NCBI GenBank assembly: GCA_051880375.1
Contig: JBJENV010000091.1
Location: 40,138 to 104,137 of the forward strand
Reading direction: 5' to 3'
Source of the DNA: SIG299 sp051880375
GTDB taxonomy: Bacteria > Bacillota > Clostridia > Lachnospirales > Lachnospiraceae
Length of the DNA: 64,000 bases
Part shown: in pieces, positions 8,024-16,567 of the stretch
How positions within the stretch are numbered: the stretch's first letter is position 1
How the letters are laid out: the number at the start of each line of letters is the position of its first letter
Notes under the pieces: model-generated
Seen by the model: only the letters and a program-made list of their open reading frames with translations
What the model was told of the DNA's origin: nothing
The model's database searches: none
Position numbers and translations under genes: made by a program

Positions 8024-9781
8024 ATGGGGAAAATGAAGAAATATTTTGATGCCAGAAAAAAGAAAAAAAAGAACGGATACTACCGAAAAAAGCGATATGT
8101 GTGGTATCTGCGGCATACGAGGGTAAATAAGAAGCTGATTCTTTTGGAATCCCAGCATGGAGGTTCCCTTGGAGGCAATATTGCGGCAATTGCGAAAGAA
8201 TTGTCCGGGAATCCGCTTTATGCGGAGTATACGGTTATGCTGTCATGCTTTGAAAGCCAGATGTCGGAGCGTGAGTCATTTCTGAAGGAGCATGGAATGG
8301 AACGTGTCCGCCTTGTTTCCACCGGACGCAATGATTATTTTAAGGCACTTGCAACAGCAAAATATTTAGTGAACGATAATACGTTCCTTTTAAACTTTAT
8401 CAAGCGTCCGGAGCAGGTATATTTAAATACATGGCACGGAACACCGTTAAAAACACTCGGCAGGAAGATAAAAGAGGAGTGCGGCATGATTGGAAATGCA
8501 CAGCGCAACTTCCTGATGGCAGACTATCTTCTGTGTCCGAATGAGTTTACAAAAAAGTGTCTGGTAGAAGACTATATGCTTTCTAATCTGGGAAAGACGA
8601 AGCTTTTGCTGACGGGCTATCCGCGAAACTGTATTTTTAGCGACAGGGAAAGCCGTGAGTCGGTAAGAAAGAAATGCGGCTTTGACGGGCTGCAGGTATT
8701 TGCCTATCTTCCGACGTGGCGCGGGGTAACATCGGGAGTGAACAGCGCAAAACAGAACGAACAGCTTCTTGAATACTTTCATGAGTTAGACAGCCGACTG
8801 ACTGAAAACCAGCGTTTTTATGTCAAGCTTCATCCAATCAGCAGAAAGTATATTGATCTTTCCCGGTTTACTCACATTTTGCCTTTTCCGCAGGAATATG
8901 AAACGTATGAATTTTTAAATGCCACAGACGGACTGGTGACGGACTATTCGAGTGTATTTTTTGATTACGCCATTTCCGGACGGAAGATTGTATTGTTTAC
9001 CTATGACAAAGAAGAGTATACGTCAGAACGCGGTTTTTATTTTCCGATGGAGGAGCTGCCGTTTCCGCAGGTTTCCACCGTGGACGAACTGGTCGGTGCG
9101 TTGAATGCGCCAAAGGAGTATGAGGACACCGAATTTTTGAATACCTACTGCTGTTATGACCGGGCAGAGGTGACGGCAGCCTTGTGTGAAAAGCTGATAT
9201 TCGGTAAGAACAGCACTCTGATAAAGGAAGAAGACCTGCCGGATAACGGAAAGAAAAACATCGTTTTTTTTGCCGGCAGTTTGGCACCGAATCGTACGAC
9301 GGAGAGTTTTTTTGAATTAATAAAGAATTTGGATACGAGCAGACACAATTACTACCTTTTATATCGGATGGAGAGTATCAAATACAGACAGGAACGCCTG
9401 CATGAGCTTCCGGACGGGATGAACTACATCGGCTATTACAGCGCCTGCAGTCTGTCTCTGCTTGATACAAGACGGTATGAACTTTGGAAAAAGTACCGTT
9501 TCTTCCCGTATTTGTTTGCGGCGGGACCAATGAAACGCCTTGTCTGCATGGAACAAAGACGGCTTTTTTCCGGCATGAGAATCGACAAGGTATTTGAGAT
9601 GAGCGGCATCATGGAGGTCATTATATTGGTACTCTGCGAGTACGATATGATACGTGGACGCATGAAAAACAGGAAGCCGCCGGGAAAGGACTTGTCGGTA
9701 AAACGTCAGGTCAGACGTATTGTTGAAGAAAAAAAGGAAGTTGAAATAACAGGAGCTGCCCAGCTGGAAGAAATGCTTTGA
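8024..9781 (+). CDS. CDP-glycerol glycerophosphotransferase with truncated GT4 part (paralogue 2)
   Basis: The N-terminal 385 residues form a complete TagB/TagF-like glycerophosphotransferase with His138 in WHGTPL and His270 in KLHP, plus the LPTWRG and TDYSSV motifs. The protein should transfer glycerol phosphate from CDP-glycerol to a membrane-linked or glycan acceptor. It follows the fused paralogues up to about residue 530 (GMRIDKVFEMSG), then diverges into about 50 charged residues and stops. The nucleotide-sugar-binding half of the GT4 domain is missing. It is 585 residues against 822-824 in its neighbours. The start is ATG at 8024 with GGAGG upstream, directly after the previous stop. 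No frameshift that restores the missing domain was seen downstream. Confidence 0.85.
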   Translation: MGKMKKYFDARKKKKKNGYYRKKRYVWYLRHTRVNKKLILLESQHGGSLGGNIAAIAKELSGNPLYAEYTVMLSCFESQMSERESFLKEHGMERVRLVSTGRNDYFKALATAKYLVNDNTFLLNFIKRPEQVYLNTWHGTPLKTLGRKIKEECGMIGNAQRNFLMADYLLCPNEFTKKCLVEDYMLSNLGKTKLLLTGYPRNCIFSDRESRESVRKKCGFDGLQVFAYLPTWRGVTSGVNSAKQNEQLLEYFHELDSRLTENQRFYVKLHPISRKYIDLSRFTHILPFPQEYETYEFLNATDGLVTDYSSVFFDYAISGRKIVLFTYDKEEYTSERGFYFPMEELPFPQVSTVDELVGALNAPKEYEDTEFLNTYCCYDRAEVTAALCEKLIFGKNSTLIKEEDLPDNGKKNIVFFAGSLAPNRTTESFFELIKNLDTSRHNYYLLYRMESIKYRQERLHELPDGMNYIGYYSACSLSLLDTRRYELWKKYRFFPYLFAAGPMKRLVCMEQRRLFSGMRIDKVFEMSGIMEVIILVLCEYDMIRGRMKNRKPPGKDLSVKRQVRRIVEEKKEVEITGAAQLEEML

Positions 9782-9810
9782 CAAAATTGCGGCAGATAAG
9801 GAGGAATCTG

Positions 9811-12285
9811 GTGAAACAGTATAGAAACAGGCTTGCACGGAAGAAGAAAAAGCTGTTTGCGCTTGTACGGAAGCTAAAAAAAATTAAAAAAGGCTTTTTT
9901 AACAGAAAGAGTTATATCCACTATACAAAATACCGTGCAATCAATGAAAAAATCATTCTGTTGGAATCCCAGCACGGGAGAAGTCTTGGCGGTAATATTA
10001 TGGCGCTTGCGCGGGAATTGGCACAGAACCCTGCGTATAAGGAGTATCAATTATATCTCTCCTGCGGGAAAAAAGATATTGAGACACGCAGAGCACTGCT
10101 TGACAGCCACGGTATGAGCAGGGTGCAGCTTCTTGCGTATGCCGGAAGAAAATACTACAGGGTACTTGCAACAGCGCATTATTTAATCAATGATAATACG
10201 TTTACTTCCCTGTTTTTTAAACGTCCGGGACAGATCTACCTGAATACATGGCACGGGACGCCGCTAAAGACACTCGGAAAACAGATGAATACGGATTATG
10301 GAATGATAGGAAATGCGCAGCGAAACTTTTTTGCGGCAGATTATCTTTTGTGCCCGAATGAGTTTACATTAGAACGTCTGACTGAGGACTATATGTTGAA
10401 TAACTTTGGAACAACCAAACTCTGGCTGACCGGTTATCCGAGAAATTCCGTATTTCTTGACGAAAAAAGAAGAGAAGAGATCCGCACAGAATGCGGATTT
10501 GAAGGAAAACAGATAATTGCTTATCTTCCGACATGGCGCGGAATTGTCGGCAATGTATCAAGTGCGGAGCAGAACGAGCGGCTGTTAGGTTATTTTAGAG
10601 AGTGGGAAACCTGTCTGAAAGAACATCAGACCGTATATGTGAAGCTGCATCCGATAAGCCGTGCGGCGATTGACCTCTCGCAGTTTCACAAGATTCTCCC
10701 GTTCCCGGAGCAGTATGAAACTTATGAGTTTCTGAATGCGACGGATGCGCTTGTTACGGATTATTCGAGTGTGTTTTTCGATTATGCCGTGTCGCGCAGG
10801 AAGATTGTGCTGTTTACATATGATAAGGAAGAGTATACGACAGACCGGGGTTTTTATTTTCCGATGGAGGAACTACCGTTCCCGCAGGTGGATACGGTAG
10901 AAGCTCTGGTAAAGGCTTTAGATGCACCGAAGGATTATGATGATACTGCATTCTTACAACGCTTCTGCAGTCATGAGGACAAGAGCATTTCGGAGGTAGT
11001 CTTAAAAAAACTGCTTCTGGGAGAGGACAGTCCTTTGATTGAGGAGAGAGAGCTTTCCGATAACGGAAAGAAGAATGTGTTTATCTATGCAGGAGGCTTT
11101 GCAAAGAACGGTGTTACAACGTCGATTCTGGGATTGCTTTCAAATCTGGATACAACAAAGTACAATTACAATATTGTATATAAGACAGGGGAGCTTAGAA
11201 AAAGGCAGGAAATGCTTCATAGACTGCCGGAAGGCGTTTCGTATATGGGATTTGTCCATGCGAGAGGAATGACTTTGTCGGAAACAGTGCGGTATTTGCT
11301 GTGGAAGGATTTTCAACTGTATCCGTATCGAAGGGCGGCACGAATTTTATCGGCAATGGCAGAACGCGAAAACCTGCGTGTGTTCAGTGGCTGCCGCGTA
11401 GACAAGGTAATACAGTTTTCGGGGTACTCCCATGAGTGGACGGCAATGTTAGAGCAGCTTCCGTGCAGTAACACCATTTATGTGCACAACGATATGGAAC
11501 AGGAAATCGAAACGCGCGGAAATGCAGATATCAACGTATTAAGCCGCGCCTACCAAACGTATGATTCGGTGGCGGTTGTCACACCGGACCTGATTCCGGT
11601 AACAAAGAGAATCGCCGCGCATTTAAAGGGAGAAGGACTGTCCGGTACGGCAAATATCAAGGTAGTGAAGAACGTGATTGACTATCGCGGCATTTTGGAA
11701 CGTTCCAGGGAGGAACTTCTCTTAGATGAGCAGACGACGATGAATGTCAGTGAAGAAACCTTAAGGGAAATACTTTCTTCCGGAAAGAAAAAGTTTATTA
11801 CAATCGGACGTTTTTCACCGGAGAAAGGACATTTTCGCCTGATTTCCGCTTTTGAAGAGTTTCACAGAGAGTATCCGGATACCTGCCTGATTCTGATAGG
11901 AGGGCATGGGGAGCTCTTTGCTCAGACGGTTCAGATGGCAGCGGAATCTTCCTGTCCTGAGGATATTGTCATCATTCGTTTTATGTCAAACCCGTATACG
12001 GTGCTGAAGCAATGTGATTATTTTGTGCTTTCTTCATTCTATGAGGGCTTTGGACTGGTGCTTGCCGAGGCAGATATTTTGGGACTTCCTTGTTTTTCTA
12101 CGGATATTACCGGACCGAAGCTGTTTATGGAACAGTATGGCGGTAAGCTGGTGGAGAACAGTGAGGAGGGCATTCTGAACGGCTTACGGGACTGCATGAC
12201 AGGAAACATACCGCAGCGTCTGAATATTGATTACCAGAAGTACAATGAGGAAGCAGTAGCTCAGTTTGAGTCTCTGCTTCCGTAA
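9811..12285 (+). CDS. Bifunctional glycerophosphotransferase-GT4 glycosyltransferase (paralogue 3)
   Basis: The full two-domain form of 824 residues from GTG 9811, which has a perfect AGGAGG six bases upstream. A TTG at 9778 would overlap the previous gene but lacks a site. The basic N-terminus (about 40 residues) probably binds the membrane surface. The glycerophosphotransferase domain keeps His148 (WHGTPL) and His280 (KLHP). The GT4 domain keeps TIGRFSPEKGH and EGFGLVLAE. It could alternate or couple glycerol-phosphate and sugar transfer in a teichoic-acid-like or capsule-like polymer. It is the last gene of the tagD cluster and is followed by a strong terminator. Acceptor and sugar are not deducible. 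Confidence 0.88.
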   Translation: MKQYRNRLARKKKKLFALVRKLKKIKKGFFNRKSYIHYTKYRAINEKIILLESQHGRSLGGNIMALARELAQNPAYKEYQLYLSCGKKDIETRRALLDSHGMSRVQLLAYAGRKYYRVLATAHYLINDNTFTSLFFKRPGQIYLNTWHGTPLKTLGKQMNTDYGMIGNAQRNFFAADYLLCPNEFTLERLTEDYMLNNFGTTKLWLTGYPRNSVFLDEKRREEIRTECGFEGKQIIAYLPTWRGIVGNVSSAEQNERLLGYFREWETCLKEHQTVYVKLHPISRAAIDLSQFHKILPFPEQYETYEFLNATDALVTDYSSVFFDYAVSRRKIVLFTYDKEEYTTDRGFYFPMEELPFPQVDTVEALVKALDAPKDYDDTAFLQRFCSHEDKSISEVVLKKLLLGEDSPLIEERELSDNGKKNVFIYAGGFAKNGVTTSILGLLSNLDTTKYNYNIVYKTGELRKRQEMLHRLPEGVSYMGFVHARGMTLSETVRYLLWKDFQLYPYRRAARILSAMAERENLRVFSGCRVDKVIQFSGYSHEWTAMLEQLPCSNTIYVHNDMEQEIETRGNADINVLSRAYQTYDSVAVVTPDLIPVTKRIAAHLKGEGLSGTANIKVVKNVIDYRGILERSREELLLDEQTTMNVSEETLREILSSGKKKFITIGRFSPEKGHFRLISAFEEFHREYPDTCLILIGGHGELFAQTVQMAAESSCPEDIVIIRFMSNPYTVLKQCDYFVLSSFYEGFGLVLAEADILGLPCFSTDITGPKLFMEQYGGKLVENSEEGILNGLRDCMTGNIPQRLNIDYQKYNEEAVAQFESLLP

Positions 12286-12293
12286 GAAAGCTG

Positions 12294-12333
12294 CCCGGCT
12301 GCCTGAAAAAATAACAGCAGCCGGGTTATTTTT
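12294..12333 (+). terminator. Rho-independent terminator of the tagD cluster
   Basis: CCCGGCTGC pairs with GCAGCCGGG across a 14-base loop, followed by a T-rich run. Confidence 0.85.
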
Positions 12334-12342
12334 AATTAGTGA

Positions 12343-12371
12343 TTGACAAACAATTCGATGCGTTGTATTCT
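12343..12371 (+). promoter_or_regulatory. Vegetative promoter of lysA
   Basis: TTGACA and TATTCT are 17 bases apart. The leader to the lysA start is only about 25 nt, too short for a lysine riboswitch. Confidence 0.7.
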
Positions 12372-12403
12372 TGTATACAAAAGAGCAAAATAGGAGAACA
12401 GCA

Positions 12404-13654
12404 ATGAAACAGTCATTTTTAACAAAGGAACAGATTGCGGAGGTAGTAAAGACCTATCCGACTCCATTTCATATTTATGATGAAAAAGGCATCAGGGAGA
12501 ATGCCAGAAAGCTGCTTCAGGCATTTTCATGGAATGCAGGCTTTAGAGAGTATTTTGCGGTAAAGGCAACGCCGAACCCATATATTATGCAGATACTGAA
12601 GGAGGAGGGCTGCGGCTTTGACTGCTCTTCTTTGACCGAACTGATGATGGCAGAGGCGGTCGGCGCCTTGGGCGATGACATCATGTTTTCTTCTAACGCA
12701 ACACCGGCAGAAGAATTTGTCAAGGCAAGGGAGTTAAACGCTATTATTAATCTGGACGATTTTACACACATCGCATTTCTGGAAAAGGTAGCGGGAATTC
12801 CGGAAAAAATCTGCTGCCGTTATAATCCGGGCGGCGTGTATGCAGTCAGCAATTCGATTATGGACAACCCGGGAGACGCAAAGTATGGCTTTACGAAGGA
12901 GCAGATGATAGAAGGTTATCGTATTCTGCTGAAAAAGGGTGTAAAGGAGTTCGGTATTCATTCGTTCCTTTGCAGCAATACGGTAACAAACGATTATTAT
13001 CCGATGCTTGCCAGAACGCTGTTTGAGCTTGCAGTGGAGCTGAAGGAAAAAACAGGAGCAAACATTACCTTTATCAATCTTTCCGGAGGTATCGGCATTC
13101 CATATCGTCCGGAACAGGAGCCAAATGATATTTTTGTGATTGGCGAGGGCGTGCGTAAGGCATATGAAGAGATTCTTGTGCCGGCTGGTATGGGAAATGT
13201 CGCTATTTATACCGAGCTTGGCCGCTTTATGCTGGCTCCTTATGGTCAGCTTGTGGCTACGGCAGTCCATGAGAAGCATATTTATAAGGAATATATCGGT
13301 CTGGATGCCTGTGCGGCAAACCTGATGCGGCCGGCGATGTACGGAGCGTATCATCATATTACGATTCCGGGCAAGGAAAACCTGCCCCTCGACCATAAGT
13401 ATGATGTGACCGGTTCTCTCTGTGAGAATAACGACAAGTTTGCCATTGACCGGATGCTTCCGAAAATTGAGATTGGTGATTATGTCGTCATTCACGACAC
13501 CGGTGCGCACGGTTTTTCCATGGGCTACAATTATAACGGAAGGCTTCGCTCGGCAGAACTGCTGCTGAAGGAGGACGGCAGCGTACAGATGATCCGTCGT
13601 GCGGAAACTCCGGCGGATTATTTTGCAACCTTTGATTTTACCGGACTTTTTTGA
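12404..13654 (+). CDS. lysA: Diaminopimelate decarboxylase
   Basis: A pyridoxal-phosphate enzyme of the fold-III alanine racemase/LysA family that converts meso-diaminopimelate to lysine. The 416 residues contain the PLP-lysine segment YFAVKATPNP, the glycine-rich phosphate loop (SGGIGIPY), GRFMLAPYG and the C-terminal active-site SLCENNDKFA region, where Cys is supplied by the other subunit. The start is ATG at 12404 with GGAGA upstream; an earlier ATG lies within the promoter. Length and the CENND region resemble the longer LysA-like decarboxylases of clostridia. Carboxynorspermidine decarboxylase is a less likely alternative. It is a single-gene unit with its own promoter and terminator. 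Confidence 0.82.
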   Translation: MKQSFLTKEQIAEVVKTYPTPFHIYDEKGIRENARKLLQAFSWNAGFREYFAVKATPNPYIMQILKEEGCGFDCSSLTELMMAEAVGALGDDIMFSSNATPAEEFVKARELNAIINLDDFTHIAFLEKVAGIPEKICCRYNPGGVYAVSNSIMDNPGDAKYGFTKEQMIEGYRILLKKGVKEFGIHSFLCSNTVTNDYYPMLARTLFELAVELKEKTGANITFINLSGGIGIPYRPEQEPNDIFVIGEGVRKAYEEILVPAGMGNVAIYTELGRFMLAPYGQLVATAVHEKHIYKEYIGLDACAANLMRPAMYGAYHHITIPGKENLPLDHKYDVTGSLCENNDKFAIDRMLPKIEIGDYVVIHDTGAHGFSMGYNYNGRLRSAELLLKEDGSVQMIRRAETPADYFATFDFTGLF

Positions 13655-13682
13655 TCATTTGGGAAAATAGAAGAACAGGGGA

Positions 13683-13720
13683 AAAAGCGCAGAAGTGGAT
13701 AACAGCTTTGCGCTTTTTTT
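13683..13720 (+). terminator. Rho-independent terminator after lysA
   Basis: AAAGCGCA pairs with TGCGCTTT and is followed by a run of T. Confidence 0.85.
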
Positions 13721-13773
13721 ATCATGTGGATAAAAAGTTTTCGGGACAGGAGAAAAAAGACGGAAAAAGACTA

Positions 13774-13801
13774 TAAAGTATTTCAGGGAGAACACCGATA
13801 T
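13774..13801 (+). promoter_or_regulatory. Sigma-28 (SigD/FliA) promoter of the flgM operon
   Basis: TAAA and CCGATAT are separated by 17 bases, matching the flagellar sigma consensus. The same arrangement with identical spacing occurs upstream of flaG at 20751-20778. Confidence 0.75.
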
Positions 13802-13868
13802 ATAGTGTGTAAGAGCTGTGAGAGGCCTGTAAAATGTGTGAAATTTAAGAAATAGGATGGTGATAAAA

Positions 13869-14138
13869 ATGCGTATTGATGCTATGGCGGAAATCAGTCA
13901 GATTTATCAGTCAAACGGAACGAAGAGAACGACGGGTACAAGCAAAGTAGCTTCCAGAGATACCGTAGAAATTTCCGGTTTTGGAAAGGAGCTTCAGGTT
14001 GCGAAAAAGGCAATTGCCCAGACGCCGGACGTTCGTGAGGACAAAGTGCAGGAGCTTAAGACCAGTATGGCAAACGGTACGTATAATGTTCCGATGGGAG
14101 CATTGGCAGACAAACTGCTGAACGGCTTTTCTTTGTAA
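13869..14138 (+). CDS. flgM: Anti-sigma-28 factor FlgM
   Basis: FlgM holds the flagellar sigma factor inactive until the hook is complete and FlgM is exported. The 89-residue protein begins MRIDAMAEISQIYQ and carries the helical sigma-binding half (DKVQELKTSMANGTYNV and ALADKLLNGF), as in Bacillus FlgM. The start is ATG at 13869; an in-frame ATG at 13857 is too close to the AGG site. The gene sits directly behind a sigma-28 promoter, which gives the usual negative feedback, and heads the hook-junction operon. Confidence 0.92.
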   Translation: MRIDAMAEISQIYQSNGTKRTTGTSKVASRDTVEISGFGKELQVAKKAIAQTPDVREDKVQELKTSMANGTYNVPMGALADKLLNGFSL

Positions 14139-14162
14139 GGCTTAAGGAAACGGGGAACGAAT

Positions 14163-14675
14163 ATGGCGAGCTTAATGGAAGAACTGATTACGACGCTTCG
14201 CAGTGAATTTGCGGCATATCAGGAGATGCTTCCGGTTGTGGAGAAAAAGACGCAGGCAATCATTTCAAATGATTTGCAGCAGCTTCAGCAGATTACCGAT
14301 CTGGAGCAGGAAGCAATCGGAAAGATAAATACGCTGGAACAGAAAAGAACGGGGATTATTTCTAATATTGCAGTTGTATTAAACAAAAAGGCTTCCGAAT
14401 TAACCTTGCCGGTACTGATTGGACTTTTGGACCGTCAGCCGAAGGAACAGAGAGAGCTGGCAGAACTGCATAAGAACATGCTGGAACTGTTAAAGCGTCT
14501 CTCGGAGGTCAACGGACACAACAAAAATCTGATTGAACAGTCGCTTGAAATGATTTCCTACAATATGAATCTTATCCAGAGCGCAAGGATTGTGCCGGGA
14601 AATAATTATACGAAGAACGCGGGACAGTGGGATATGACCGCTTCTCAGACAGGGATGTTTGATGCAAAGCAGTAA
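14163..14675 (+). CDS. flgN: Flagellar export chaperone FlgN
   Basis: A 170-residue, almost wholly helical protein with heptad-like leucines, of the FlgN family that protects and delivers the hook-filament junction proteins FlgK and FlgL to the export gate. The C-terminal SLEMISYNMNLIQSA and GQWDM segments are typical. It lies between flgM and flgK, 24 bases after flgM, which is the canonical position. Confidence 0.88.
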   Translation: MASLMEELITTLRSEFAAYQEMLPVVEKKTQAIISNDLQQLQQITDLEQEAIGKINTLEQKRTGIISNIAVVLNKKASELTLPVLIGLLDRQPKEQRELAELHKNMLELLKRLSEVNGHNKNLIEQSLEMISYNMNLIQSARIVPGNNYTKNAGQWDMTASQTGMFDAKQ

Positions 14676-14746
14676 CGGGCATTCCTGTCTGTTTTACTTT
14701 ACAGGTTACAAAAACAGAAGTTTAAGAAAGGGAAAGGTTGATTGAT

Positions 14747-16531
14747 ATGAGCTTGATGAGCAGTTTATATACAGGTGTATCGGGACTTTCGGTAAGCCAG
14801 AGAGGCTTAAATGCCACAGCACACAATCTTTCCAACGTGGAGACAACGGGGTATGTACGTCAGCAGGCGGTTTTTACGGATTCGTTTTACAGAAATGTCG
14901 GACAGAATTCCATTTCTTATCTTCAAATCGGACATGGCGCTCAGGCGGATGCGATTAAACAGGTAAGAGATGTGTTTTTAGATAAAGCCTACCGGCAGGA
15001 ACTCGGCAGGAAGAAGTTTTACCAGTCCCAGTATGAAGCAACTTCAGAAATTGAGGATATTCTGGGTGAAACGGAGGGCGTTGCGTTTCAGAATTCCATC
15101 AAAGAACTGTGGGAGGCAATGTCGGAGCTTTGTAAGGAACCGGAAAGCATTGTAACCAGAACAAGCTTTATACAGACCGCAGTCAGCTTTATAGAGCGTG
15201 CGGAAACGGTAGCAGACCAGATTGAGGAATATCAGGTCAGCTTAAATACCGAAATTGAAAATTATGTGGAGCGCATCAATCAAATCGGCGACCAGTTGAA
15301 GGAATTGAATGCAAAAATCCAGATGTATGAAGCAAACGGTATGGAACAGGCAAATGATTTGCGGGATGCCAGAAACCTTTTGTTAGATGAGCTTGGCGGA
15401 CTTGCGGGCATCAGCTATAAAGAGAATGCAAGCGGTGTGGTTACGGTGATGCTTGAGGATTACCCGTTTGTTACGGAGGATCTCGTATACCACATGGATA
15501 CAAAATATGTGAATGAGGAAAGCGGAATGCTAAAGCCGTACTGGCCATGCTACGGTGATGTGGATGTATTTAACTTTTATCCGCTTCCGAATTCTGCGGC
15601 GGACAGTGACCTCGGTGCCCTGAAGGGGCTTCTTCTTGCAAGAGGAGAAAAGGTCGGTAAGTATACCGATATTCCGAAGGAACCGAAAAAGGAGGACTTT
15701 ACGGATGAAAACGGAGTCTTCTGGGAGGATGAATATAAGGCAGCGCAGAGGGAGTACAAAAAGGAACTGGAGCAGTTTAATAATACAACGGATGCTTCGG
15801 CAATCGTCAGTGTTCAGGCACAGTTTGACCAGTTGATTCACGGAATTGTAACAACCATCAATGACCTGCTTTCACCAAATAAAGAAGTAATTACCGCAGA
15901 CGGCGAGAAAATTCTGATTTTTGATGAGGAGAATGCACCGGTCGGAATGGATGAAAACGCAACACCGGGAGAGGCACTTTTTAATCGGAAATCCATGAGC
16001 CGTTATGAAAAGACAACGGTTACGATAGAGGTGGACGGTATCTGGCAGGATGTGGAGGTCTGGAAATATAACGAAGAAGATCCGGAAAACAACTACAGCC
16101 TGTTTACGATCGGTGAAATTGAAGTCAATCCGAATATTATGAAGGACCCTTCCCTGATCCCTCTTTCCAGAAAAGGAAATACCGGTGATTATTCGGTTGA
16201 CATTTGCGAGGAACTGTTATCTGCATGGCAGAAACCGTTTTCGACTCTGACGCCGAACGAATACACGGTCAACAACTTTAACAATTATTATACAGAAATG
16301 ATCGGAGCGCTCGGTACCAGAGGAGAAAAGTACAGAAACGTATATGAAGGTCAGGAAACGCTTGTGAACAGTGTGGAAAACCAGAGACAGGCAGTACATG
16401 CGGTTTCCTCTGACGAAGAGCTGACTAATATGATTAAGTTCCAGCAGGCATACAATGCTTCGGCAAGATATGTCAGCACGGTAAGTCAGATGTTGGAGCA
16501 TCTGATAAATACACTTGGCGCATCAAGATAG
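14747..16531 (+). CDS. flgK: Hook-associated protein 1 (FlgK), first copy
   Basis: A 594-residue hook-filament junction protein exported through the flagellar type III apparatus. The N-terminal rod/hook signature is clear (LYTGVSGL, LNATAHNLSNVETTGYVRQ), as is the C-terminal helix (MIKFQQAYNASARYVS, MLEHLINTLG). The start is ATG at 14747; a TTG three codons earlier is not preferred. The middle part is acidic and differs from the second FlgK copy that follows. Both share the operon with flgM and flgN. Confidence 0.93.
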   Translation: MSLMSSLYTGVSGLSVSQRGLNATAHNLSNVETTGYVRQQAVFTDSFYRNVGQNSISYLQIGHGAQADAIKQVRDVFLDKAYRQELGRKKFYQSQYEATSEIEDILGETEGVAFQNSIKELWEAMSELCKEPESIVTRTSFIQTAVSFIERAETVADQIEEYQVSLNTEIENYVERINQIGDQLKELNAKIQMYEANGMEQANDLRDARNLLLDELGGLAGISYKENASGVVTVMLEDYPFVTEDLVYHMDTKYVNEESGMLKPYWPCYGDVDVFNFYPLPNSAADSDLGALKGLLLARGEKVGKYTDIPKEPKKEDFTDENGVFWEDEYKAAQREYKKELEQFNNTTDASAIVSVQAQFDQLIHGIVTTINDLLSPNKEVITADGEKILIFDEENAPVGMDENATPGEALFNRKSMSRYEKTTVTIEVDGIWQDVEVWKYNEEDPENNYSLFTIGEIEVNPNIMKDPSLIPLSRKGNTGDYSVDICEELLSAWQKPFSTLTPNEYTVNNFNNYYTEMIGALGTRGEKYRNVYEGQETLVNSVENQRQAVHAVSSDEELTNMIKFQQAYNASARYVSTVSQMLEHLINTLGASR

Positions 16532-16567
16532 CACTGGAACGTAAGTGCTGCAGATATGAGGTGAAGT

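Noticed and set aside
9778..9810. TTG start for glycerophosphotransferase paralogue 3
   Set aside because: No ribosome site; the GTG at 9811 has a perfect AGGAGG.
12334..12403. Lysine riboswitch ahead of lysA
   Set aside because: The promoter lies so close to the start that the leader is too short and no aptamer motifs occur.
12734..13510. Minus-strand ORF of 258 codons
   Set aside because: Antisense to lysA, Cys/His/Arg-rich and without a recognisable domain.
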